13,623 nucleotides of DNA from positions 1 to 13,623 of the forward strand of contig CAJUNI010000039.1 in assembly GCA_910587945.1 (NCBI GenBank). The letters are read 5' to 3'. This document shows, piece after piece, positions 1 to 5,724 of the stretch (its first letter is position 1; each line of letters opens with the position of its first letter). The translations under genes and the position numbers were made by a program. Origin of the DNA: an uncultured Parvibacter sp. GTDB taxonomy: Bacteria > Actinomycetota > Coriobacteriia > Coriobacteriales > Eggerthellaceae. The notes beneath the pieces were generated by a model. The model saw only the letters and a program-made list of their open reading frames with translations. It was not told the origin of the DNA and did no database searches.

Positions 1-156
1 GTCGACGAGGACTTCATCATGCTCGAGCTTTACAACGGTGCCGTCAACAAGATCGCCCTCGTTGAAGTCGGTCAGCGTGCCGTCGATCATTTCGTTCATC
101 TGCTCATCGGTGATGTCGGTGAAGTCAATGACGGACGTGTTCTTGATTTCGGTCAA
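1..156 (-). CDS. rpsA: 30S ribosomal protein S1, N-terminal part (runs off left edge)
   Basis: Only the first 52 codons are present. Translated from 156 downward it begins MTEIKNTSVIDFTDITDEQ, and residues from about 30 on enter an S1 RNA-binding fold (GDLVDGTVVKLEHDEVLVD, the first strands of an OB-fold repeat). S1 binds mRNA on the small ribosomal subunit and helps load leadered transcripts. I chose the TTG at 156-154 because GAAAGGGG at 170-163 sits six bases upstream, a strong ribosome binding site. An in-frame ATG at 198-196 would add 14 residues but has no purine-rich site before it. The acidic N-terminus and spacing resemble S1 proteins of Coriobacteriia. The TSCPD gene lies upstream on the same strand, about 240 bases away, and a leader with its own promoter-like element separates them. 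The family call rests on a short segment but the sequence is characteristic. Confidence 0.85.
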   Translation of the reverse strand, partial: MTEIKNTSVIDFTDITDEQMNEMIDGTLTDFNEGDLVDGTVVKLEHDEVLVD

Positions 157-396
157 AACGGACCCCTTTCGAATTACGCTCCGGGGACCCTTCGTCATGA
201 TTAATTGATACGTACCATGTTCGCTTGCGTGAGCTTGCGACAGCTGTCAATGAAACATGTCTCGGGGGCCTACAGATACACTTTCACTTGTGGAGTTTTC
301 ACAAGCCCCGGTAGTATAACACCTTTAAATGCACCACTTGCGGGGATTCTTCCTCCAAATGATCTTCATAGACGAGCGGAGGTGCGAGCGCGCCCG
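157..396 (-). promoter_or_regulatory. rpsA upstream region: extended -10 promoter and leader repeats
   Basis: Read on the minus strand, TGTTATACT at 321-313 is a good extended -10 element. The -35 region is poor. Initiation near 306 would give a leader of about 150 bases before the rpsA TTG. The leader contains an inverted repeat, CTTGTG (287-292) and CACAAG (300-305), close to its 5' end; a 10-bp palindrome GACAGCTGTC (239-248); and a direct repeat GCTTGCG (plus-strand sense, 223-229 and 233-239) with a 10-base period. A long leader fits the known tendency of ribosomal protein genes to be regulated at the mRNA level, but no known S1 or other ribosomal-protein leader motif is recognised here. 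Confidence 0.4.
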
Positions 397-651
397 CTAC
401 TCCTGGGCAGCGGCTTGCTCCAAGGCGCAAACCAGCTGATCAGCACAGGAAGTTGACCGTGGACCGCAGGTGTTTCCCCGCAGCAGATCGCAGACGGTTT
501 CCACGGGTTGACCTTTCACCAATTTGGAGATTGCCTTCAAATTGCCATCACAACCGCCCACAAACGACACCGACTTCACAATGCCGTCTTGAACATCCAC
601 ATCGATAGAGCGAGAGCATACCCCGCGCGGTCGATAAGTTATGGCAGCCAT
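397..651 (-). CDS. TSCPD domain-containing protein (TIGR03905-like, four-cysteine family)
   Basis: An 84-residue protein matching the small TSCPD family of about 80 residues. Cysteines fall at 12 (GVCS), 34 (GGCDGNL), 54, 62 (NTCG), 69 (TSCADQL) and 75. C12, C34, C62 and C69 correspond to the family's conserved cysteines, and TSC-x-D is the signature that names the domain. The same domain occurs at the C-terminus of some B12-dependent ribonucleotide reductases; stand-alone members have no established function, and metal or Fe-S binding is a guess from the cysteines. The start is fixed by AAGGAGG five bases before ATG 651. The frame stays open further upstream but has no such site there. A weak promoter candidate is TTGAGA (738-733), 18 bases, TTACTT (714-709). 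The gene may be cotranscribed with rpsA, although rpsA also seems to have its own promoter. Confidence 0.85.
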   Translation of the reverse strand: MAAITYRPRGVCSRSIDVDVQDGIVKSVSFVGGCDGNLKAISKLVKGQPVETVCDLLRGNTCGPRSTSCADQLVCALEQAAAQE

Positions 652-1080
652 TATTTCCTCCTTCACTCTTGGCGAAACGTCCGCACCCTCTTCTACCGCC
701 ACTCAGAGAAGTAAGGCCCCGCCCTGATCGATTCTCAAAGCTCAGCCCAACCTCTTCGAGCGCAATCCAAAGGAGTGTGCCGTTTCGCCGGTTCCCTCTT
801 GGGTCTACCTTACAGGTTTGAGTACTAGGGTAAAAAAGGATGCGAAGGTCCCCCGGAACAAATCCGCCGTCGGCAGTCTGAAACGAATTCACCGGCTTGT
901 AACAATTCTGGCCCACAATAGGCCTCAGAGCGACTGAGCACGTGGGCGTCTCCTTACCGAGAAGCCGGAAGCAACCTCTGAGCAAGCTTTGGGGTGGACC
1001 CTTACCCGACGTGCTTGGCATCACCCTGAGTCCTACCCCTCGTATCCCACCGTGGCCCACTAGCTAAAAAGAGGAACATC
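652..1080 (+). other. Long intergenic region / probable dapL leader with many complementary segments
   Basis: This 429-base gap lies between the divergent TSCPD gene and dapL and contains no convincing gene. Segments able to pair on the plus-strand RNA are CCGGCTT (892-898) with AAGCCGG (962-968); CTCAGAG (924-930) with CTCTGAG (976-982); AGCACGT (937-943) with ACGTGCT (1009-1015), extended by GGG (944-946) with CCC (1005-1007) across a bulged G; a local CTCAG/CTGAG hairpin (924-938); and GGCC/GGCC around 911-922. Some of these exclude each other or would cross as a pseudoknot, as expected of a regulatory leader. No lysine riboswitch core (the AGAGGTGCGAA and GCCGAAG elements) and no proper T-box sequence (GGGTGGNACC) were found. 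The ribosome site AGAGGA is at 1070-1075. A clear promoter was not identified. Confidence 0.4.
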
Positions 1081-2307
1081 ATGGCGCACATCAATGAGAA
1101 CTACACCAAACTTCCCGGCAGTTATCTCTTCGCAGAAATTGGACGCCGCAGCGCCGCCTTCGCCGCATCCCACCCCGATGCCGACATCATCAAGATGGGT
1201 ATTGGCGATGTCACGCGTCCCTTAGCTCCTGCCGTCATCGAAGCCATGCATCAAGCGGTAGAGGACCTTGCCACCTCGGAAGGATTCCATGGATACGGGC
1301 CCGAGCAAGGCTATGATTTCCTACGCGAAGCCATTCTTCACGGGGACTATCTCGACCGAGGCATCGAGCTTGAGGTGGACGAGATTTTTATCTCCGATGG
1401 CGCCAAATCTGACTGCGGCAATATCGGCGATATTTTCGCCACCGCTAATCGTGTTGCGGTCTGTGATCCGGTGTATCCGGTCTACGTGGACACCAACGCC
1501 ATGGCGGGTCGCGCTGGCTATTACGATGCCGCTGCCGAAGCCTGGACTGACATCATTTATATGCCCACCACCGCCGAAAATCACTTTAGTCCTGCACTCC
1601 CTAGCCAAGATGCGGACCTCATTTACCTTTGCAGCCCCAACAATCCCACGGGAACGGTGCTTGGTTTTGAAGAGCTCGAACAATGGGTTACCTACGCCAA
1701 CAACCACGATGCCGTCATTTTCTTCGATTCCGCCTACGAACGCTTCGTGACGGAAGCTGGTATCCCCCGCTCTATTTATGAGATTCCGGGTGCTAAGACC
1801 TGCGCCATCGAGTTCCGTTCCTTCTCGAAAACCGCCGGCTTCACGGGAGCCCGCTGCGGCTATACCGTTGTACCCAAAGCCCTCGTTCGTGATGGCGTTT
1901 CTCTCAATGCGCTATGGAATCGTCGCCAGACCACCAAGTTCAATGGCGCCTCCTATGTGATTCAACGAGGAGCTGCTGCCATCTATACCCCGGACGGGGC
2001 AAAGCAGGTGGAAGAAACCATCGACTACTATCGCACCAATGCGCGCATTATTAAAGAAGGTCTCGAGGCCGCAGGATTAGAAGTATTTGGCGCCGTTAAC
2101 AGTCCCTATATTTGGTGCAAAACACCCAACGGCATGGGTTCATGGGATTTCTTCGATCTGCTCTTGGAGAAAGCTCACATCATCACCACCCCCGGAGCGG
2201 GTTTTGGTCCGGCCGGAGAAGGCTACATCCGCCTGACCGCCTTTAGTGATCGCGAGGCCACCCAAACCGCCATGGCACGCATTCAGCAGCTCTTGGGATG
2301 CGCCTAA
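1081..2307 (+). CDS. dapL: LL-diaminopimelate aminotransferase
   Basis: The 408-residue product is a fold-type I PLP aminotransferase that converts tetrahydrodipicolinate directly to LL-diaminopimelate with glutamate as amino donor, a one-step bypass of the succinylase/acetylase branch for lysine and peptidoglycan synthesis. The N-terminus (ENYTKLPGSYLFAEIGRR, then MGIGDVTRPL) is typical of DapL rather than of general aspartate aminotransferases. Other visible motifs are SDGAKSDCGN at 105-114 (PLP phosphate region), SPNNPTG at 185-191, D216 and Y219 in FDSAYE, and SFSKTAGF with the Schiff-base lysine K250. The length is normal for the family. The start ATG follows AAGAGGAACATC. It stands alone on its strand, with a long leader upstream and hairpins downstream, so it is probably monocistronic. 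The identification is firm. Confidence 0.95.
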   Translation: MAHINENYTKLPGSYLFAEIGRRSAAFAASHPDADIIKMGIGDVTRPLAPAVIEAMHQAVEDLATSEGFHGYGPEQGYDFLREAILHGDYLDRGIELEVDEIFISDGAKSDCGNIGDIFATANRVAVCDPVYPVYVDTNAMAGRAGYYDAAAEAWTDIIYMPTTAENHFSPALPSQDADLIYLCSPNNPTGTVLGFEELEQWVTYANNHDAVIFFDSAYERFVTEAGIPRSIYEIPGAKTCAIEFRSFSKTAGFTGARCGYTVVPKALVRDGVSLNALWNRRQTTKFNGASYVIQRGAAAIYTPDGAKQVEETIDYYRTNARIIKEGLEAAGLEVFGAVNSPYIWCKTPNGMGSWDFFDLLLEKAHIITTPGAGFGPAGEGYIRLTAFSDREATQTAMARIQQLLGCA

Positions 2308-2415
2308 GCTGAGGGCTTTGTCCGCGCAGGTAAACCTTCTCCAGAAACACGAACTTCAAGCACCTACATAAAGTAGCGCAACACAGAGCCATTCATTGGA
2401 CGTACAATGCACTTC

Positions 2416-2500
2416 GAGGGGGAACTTGTGTTGAGAATTCCCTCCCCCAAGACAAGTTCCCCCTCATCTTTGAGTCAGGGACCGTAGCCCTTTTTGACTC
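2416..2500 (+). terminator. 14-bp inverted repeat followed by a small terminator-like hairpin after dapL
   Basis: GAGGGGGAACTTGT (2416-2429) is perfectly complementary to ACAAGTTCCCCCTC (2452-2465), a 14-bp stem with a 22-base loop that itself holds a C-rich run. It has no T-tract directly after it. A second hairpin follows: GAGTCA (2472-2477) with TGACTC (2495-2500), and inside it GGG with CCC followed by TTTTT (2491-2495). The inner AGGG/CCCT stem plus five Ts could act as a weak intrinsic terminator for dapL. The large first stem might protect the transcript's 3' end. The structure is directly visible; the role is inferred. Confidence 0.5.
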
Positions 2501-2686
2501 ATTTTCAGGCGTTCCTCAAGCGAATGCTATATTCAAGGTAGATAACGAGTCGGATCGAGGCACTGGTTGTACCAAAGTGTCGATTCCTGGCGCGCAGGGT
2601 CATTTTTGCGAACTTCCCCTGTAATTCGTTGGCATTGCGCGCTGCAGGCATATTGTTGGTATTGCTGACTATACCTATCCATTCAG

Positions 2687-2754
2687 TGTTGCAGCCTATA
2701 AGTGCTGCCGATGTTGCAGCCTGTGAGTACTGCCAATGTCGCAAGCTAAAGCCC
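2687..2754. repeat. Imperfect 25-bp tandem repeat with internal dyads
   Basis: Two adjacent 25-bp units, 2687-2711 and 2712-2736, share 21 of 25 positions, and all four differences are A/G changes. A partial, more diverged third copy starts at 2737 (TGTCGCAAGCT against TGTTGCAGCCT). Each full unit contains the dyad GCAG-N10-CTGC. The array ends just upstream of the metal operon promoter (2765-2792). It could be a set of binding sites for a second regulator or a decayed duplication. Short reading frames across it on both strands look non-coding. Confidence 0.5.
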
Positions 2755-2764
2755 AAAACGATAC

Positions 2765-2810
2765 TTGACAGAGTCTCTTCTCGTTTTATACTTATGAACA
2801 TTCTTTCATA
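2765..2810 (+). promoter_or_regulatory. Promoter and ArsR/SmtB-type operator of the metal resistance operon
   Basis: TTGACA (2765-2770), a 16-base spacer and TATACT (2787-2792) form a near-consensus housekeeping promoter. TATGAA (2793-2798) and TTCATA (2805-2810) lie immediately after it as a perfect 6-bp inverted repeat with a 6-base gap. This matches the TGAA-N6-TTCA pattern known for ArsR/SmtB-family operators and covers the predicted start of transcription. The first gene encodes such a repressor and begins 26 bases later, so metal-relieved autorepression is the natural reading. Confidence 0.75.
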
Positions 2811-2835
2811 TGTTTGTTGAAACGAGGATCAACTC

Positions 2836-3351
2836 ATGACTCAGAGCGACTCTTCTCCATCCCCGCAAAGAATGGCGCCCGTGTCTGTCCAGGCAGGAGC
2901 CACGTCCGCTACTGTTCAAACGGAAGCGACGCCCCGGGGCCCCCAGACAGACCCGCCCTCCATTGCCGCTCAAGCGGAGGCTGTCTTAGCTGAAAGCCCC
3001 TGTACCAAAATGATTGACTGCCCCTGCGGCTGCAACAAAGAGAGCACGGTCCATCTCTTTGACGAACTCCCCGATGACGAAGTGCTCTACGACGTAGCCG
3101 ATCTCTTCAAGGCGTTTTCAGACACCACACGCATCAAAATCCTCTTCGCCTTGATGGGCAAAAGCCTCTGCGTGGCCGACCTTGCCGCCGCAGTCAACTG
3201 CACCCAAAGTGCCGTCTCCCATCAGTTGCGCATCTTAAAGCAAGCTCGCTTGGTTCGGTTCCAGCGGGATGGCAAGAACGTCTTCTATTCCCTTGCTGAC
3301 GACCACGTATTTACCATGCTGGCTCAAGGCATCACCCATATCTGCGAATAA
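2836..3351 (+). CDS. ArsR/SmtB-family metal-sensing repressor
   Basis: A 171-residue winged-helix repressor, longer than the usual 100-125 residues because of an N-terminal tail (about 1-50) rich in Pro, Ser, Thr, Ala and Gln. The DNA-reading helix is in NCTQSAVSHQLRILK (121-135). Two metal sites known from SmtB/CadC can be seen. The alpha3N site is represented by C112 and D115 in LCVADL plus an N-terminal cysteine cluster (C56, C62, C64, C66). The alpha5 site is D155, H157, H168 and E171, with the same D-x-H-x10-H-x2-E spacing as SmtB. It should bind the operator at 2793-2810 and leave it when Zn, Cd or Pb is bound. GAGGA at 2824-2828 supports the ATG. It heads a three-gene operon with 35- and 33-base gaps. 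The family is certain; the exact metal is inferred. Confidence 0.9.
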   Translation: MTQSDSSPSPQRMAPVSVQAGATSATVQTEATPRGPQTDPPSIAAQAEAVLAESPCTKMIDCPCGCNKESTVHLFDELPDDEVLYDVADLFKAFSDTTRIKILFALMGKSLCVADLAAAVNCTQSAVSHQLRILKQARLVRFQRDGKNVFYSLADDHVFTMLAQGITHICE

Positions 3352-3386
3352 CTAACCGCTCCCCTCCCCTTAGAAAGGACCCCATC

Positions 3387-3605
3387 ATGAAAAAGAGCTA
3401 CAAACTCCAGGATCTCGATTGTGCTAACTGTGCCGCCAAAATGGAATGCGACATCGCTAAGCTCGACGGTGTTGAGGAAGCGCGCGTCAACTTCATGACC
3501 CAAAAGCTCACCCTGCGAGCCGATGTGGAAGACTTCGACGCCCTTGTGGAGCAAGCCCAAAAGATTTGCTCCAAGTACGAGCCTGACTGCGTAATTATTC
3601 GCTAG
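3387..3605 (+). CDS. Small heavy-metal-associated (HMA) domain protein
   Basis: A 72-residue single-domain protein with the ferredoxin-like HMA fold. The metal-binding loop is LDCANCAAK with C12 and C15 (CxxC), and VEEARVNFMTQKLTL follows as the usual second strand region. The DCANCA form is the one normally found at the N-terminus of CadA/ZntA-type Zn/Cd/Pb ATPases rather than in copper chaperones, which tend to have MTCxxC. C61 and C68 near the C-terminus could add ligands. AAAGGA is spaced seven bases from the ATG. It lies between the repressor and an ATPase that lacks such a domain, so it probably works in trans as that pump's metal-binding domain or chaperone. Confidence 0.88.
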   Translation: MKKSYKLQDLDCANCAAKMECDIAKLDGVEEARVNFMTQKLTLRADVEDFDALVEQAQKICSKYEPDCVIIR

Positions 3606-3638
3606 ACCCCCACTCGTTCTACCCTCTAAGGATCTATC

Positions 3639-5582
3639 ATGACTCCCAAGCAAAAGCGTTGGCGCAACCGCATCATTGCGGCGCTCATCCTCTTCTTCCT
3701 CATTCTGGCCCTGGAAGCCACCGGCGCTCTCGAGCAGCTTTTTGGCGAGCCCGGTGCGCTCTATGCAGAATTCGTTCTGTTCCTGATCCCCTACCTCATT
3801 GCCGGCTATGACGTCATCATCGAGGCCGTGAAGAAACTGGGCCGGGGCCAAGCCCTTGACGAGAGCTTCCTCATGACCGTGGCAACCTTAGGCGCCTTTG
3901 CGCTCATCCTCTTCCCCCACACCGAGCCCCATATGGCCGAAGGTGCAGCCGTTATGCTGTTCTACCAGGTAGGAGAGCTCTTCCAAAGCTATGCCGTCGG
4001 AAAATCGCGGAAATCCATTGCCGCCATGATGGACATCGCCCCCGAATCTGCCAATTTGTTAGTGGATGGCTCCTTAGAAGAGGTCGACCCTGAAGAGGTA
4101 TCTCCGGGGCAGCTCATTGTGGTACGTCCCGGTGAGCGCATCCCCTTAGATGGCGTGGTAACCGAGGGTGAATCCAGCGTTGATACCGCGGCTCTCACCG
4201 GCGAGTCAGTGCCCGCATCGGCCCATCCGGGCATCGAGGTAATCTCAGGCTGCATTAACCTGACGTCGCCCCTTACCATCCAAGTCTCCAAGCCCTATGA
4301 AGACTCTACGGTCGCCCGCATTCTTGAGCTTGTGGAAAACGCTTCAGAAAAGAAGGCGCGCACTGAGAACTTCATCACGCGCTTCGCCCGCGTCTATACC
4401 CCCATTGTGGTAGGCGCTGCTCTCCTGTTGGCCATTCTGTGTCCACTCATTATTGGGGCCGCCACGAACAGCCTCGGCGACTCTGCCCTGTGGGCCGATT
4501 GGATTCTGCGCGGCTTGACCTTCTTAGTGGTAAGTTGCCCCTGCGCGTTAGTCATTTCGGTGCCGCTGTCTTTCTTTGGCGGTATCGGTGGCGCTTCTCG
4601 CCTTGGCATCTTGGTCAAGGGTTCCAACTACCTTGAGATTCTGGCGAAAACAGACACCGTGGTCTTTGATAAAACCGGCACGCTGACTGAAGGCTCCTTC
4701 ACGGTAACCACCCTTCAACCCGAAGGCACCATCACTGCCGATGAACTCTTAGCCCTCGGAGCCCATGCCGAAGCGCTGTCTACCCACCCCATTGCCGCGA
4801 GCATTCGTCAAGCCTATGGCAGCCCCATTGACCAAAACCGCCTCGGTGCCGTAGAGGAAATCAGTGGCCAGGGCATTAAGGCTGTAGTGGAGGATCACGA
4901 AGTCTTGGCGGGCAACACGCAACTTCTGGAGGCCCATGGCATTGCGCCGCAGCCCTGCACCGCAGTAGGTACCGTTATCCATCTGGCCAAAGATGGCGAA
5001 TATCAAGGCTATATGGTGATTGCCGATGAGGTGAAAGCCGAGTCCAAGCAAGCCATTGCTCAGCTCCATCGCTTAGGAGTTAACCACTGCATCATGCTGA
5101 CGGGTGACCGTAAGGAAGTAGCCAGCGCAGTGGCTGCCGACCTTGGCCTAGACCGTCACTTCGCTGAACTTCTTCCGGCCGATAAAGTCACCCATGTGGA
5201 GGCCCTTTTGGCTAAAGGAAAGAAAACCGGGCACCATGTGGCCTTTGTGGGCGATGGCATCAACGATGCCCCGGTATTGATGCGTGCAGACGTTGGCATT
5301 GCCATGGGCGCCATGGGCTCCGATGCGGCTATCGAAGCCGCGGACGTGGTACTCATGGACGACAATCCCTTGCGCGTGGCTCAAGCCATGGGCATCGCTC
5401 GCAAAACCCTTGCTATTGTGCGGGAGAACATCGTCTTTGCTCTGGGCGTAAAGTTTGCTGTCTTGGTACTGGCTGCCCTCGGCTTAGCCAATATGTGGAT
5501 GGCCGTGTTCGCCGACGTCGGAGTTGCCTTCCTCGCCATCTTGAACGCCATGCGCGCTATGGCGGTTAAGAAGACCGACTAA
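3639..5582 (+). CDS. P1B-type heavy metal translocating ATPase (Zn/Cd/Pb type)
   Basis: A 647-residue inner-membrane pump that exports divalent metal using ATP. Motifs in order: TGES at 187-190 (actuator), CPC at 300-302 in the metal-transporting helix, DKTGT at 344-348 with phosphorylated D344, the HP pair at 383-384, TGD at 488-490 and GDGINDAP at 538-545. K605 and D626 in the last helices match positions that ZntA-type pumps use for Zn/Cd/Pb, which favours that subclass over copper. The N-terminus starts almost directly with a membrane segment (about 10-30) and has no HMA domain; that domain is encoded separately just upstream. TAAGGAT precedes the ATG. It is the last gene of the operon and converges on icd. 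CadA and ZntA are the closest named relatives. Confidence 0.93.
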   Translation: MTPKQKRWRNRIIAALILFFLILALEATGALEQLFGEPGALYAEFVLFLIPYLIAGYDVIIEAVKKLGRGQALDESFLMTVATLGAFALILFPHTEPHMAEGAAVMLFYQVGELFQSYAVGKSRKSIAAMMDIAPESANLLVDGSLEEVDPEEVSPGQLIVVRPGERIPLDGVVTEGESSVDTAALTGESVPASAHPGIEVISGCINLTSPLTIQVSKPYEDSTVARILELVENASEKKARTENFITRFARVYTPIVVGAALLLAILCPLIIGAATNSLGDSALWADWILRGLTFLVVSCPCALVISVPLSFFGGIGGASRLGILVKGSNYLEILAKTDTVVFDKTGTLTEGSFTVTTLQPEGTITADELLALGAHAEALSTHPIAASIRQAYGSPIDQNRLGAVEEISGQGIKAVVEDHEVLAGNTQLLEAHGIAPQPCTAVGTVIHLAKDGEYQGYMVIADEVKAESKQAIAQLHRLGVNHCIMLTGDRKEVASAVAADLGLDRHFAELLPADKVTHVEALLAKGKKTGHHVAFVGDGINDAPVLMRADVGIAMGAMGSDAAIEAADVVLMDDNPLRVAQAMGIARKTLAIVRENIVFALGVKFAVLVLAALGLANMWMAVFADVGVAFLAILNAMRAMAVKKTD

Positions 5583-5632
5583 GCGCAGCGTTGCGAACAA
5601 AAAGACGGTACCTAGAGCAAAAACCTGAGTAC

Positions 5633-5691
5633 AAAAAAGCAGCCTCATCCCAAAAGCTCCGCTGGATACACGGGGAAGGGATGGGGCTGCT
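5633..5691 (-). terminator. Intrinsic terminator of icd (between convergent genes)
   Basis: Positions 5638-5651 pair with 5678-5691 as a 14-bp stem containing one G-U pair. Read on the minus strand the hairpin is followed by six Ts (complement of the A run at 5633-5638), a standard intrinsic terminator placed 34 bases after the icd stop. On the plus strand the stem is not followed by a T-run, so it would stop the converging metal operon less efficiently. Confidence 0.85.
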
Positions 5692-5724
5692 TCGCGTGGT
5701 CGGACCTAAAGCGGCCAAGTGCTC

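Noticed and set aside
157..198. Upstream in-frame ATG (198) as the rpsA start
   Set aside because: No ribosome site before it, the added residues are basic and unlike S1, and the GAAAGGGG site fits the TTG at 156.
821..830. AGTACTAGGG repeated at 7041-7050
   Set aside because: Exact 10-mers are expected to recur many times by chance in 13.6 kb; surrounding bases do not match.
835..870. CGGGGGACC on the minus strand resembling part of a c-di-AMP riboswitch
   Set aside because: Other conserved parts (GGGGTGAA, CCCGAA, CAGCTAACCTCG) are missing, so the short match is taken as chance.
980..1035. T-box-like GGGGTGGACCC before dapL
   Set aside because: The required GGGTGGNACC form with its following CG is not present; the match is only the GGGTGG core, and no matching specifier or stem I layout could be shown.
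548..1060. Long minus-strand open frame upstream of dapL and across the TSCPD gene
   Set aside because: It overlaps the well-supported TSCPD gene in another frame, has an unlikely Arg/Gly/Cys-rich product and no ribosome site; it most likely reflects low stop density in GC-rich non-coding DNA.
700..1080. Lysine riboswitch upstream of a lysine pathway gene
   Set aside because: None of the conserved lysine riboswitch blocks (AGAGGTGCGAA, GAAAGGGG, GCCGAAG, GGAGGGCTA) is found on the plus strand in order.
2505..2801. Open frames on both strands between dapL and the metal operon
   Set aside because: Products resemble no family, starts lack ribosome sites, and the frames run through the tandem repeat and the operon promoter.
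5636..5700. Terminator for the plus-strand metal operon
   Set aside because: The stem is shared, but the T-run exists only in the minus-strand direction; strong plus-strand function is not supported.
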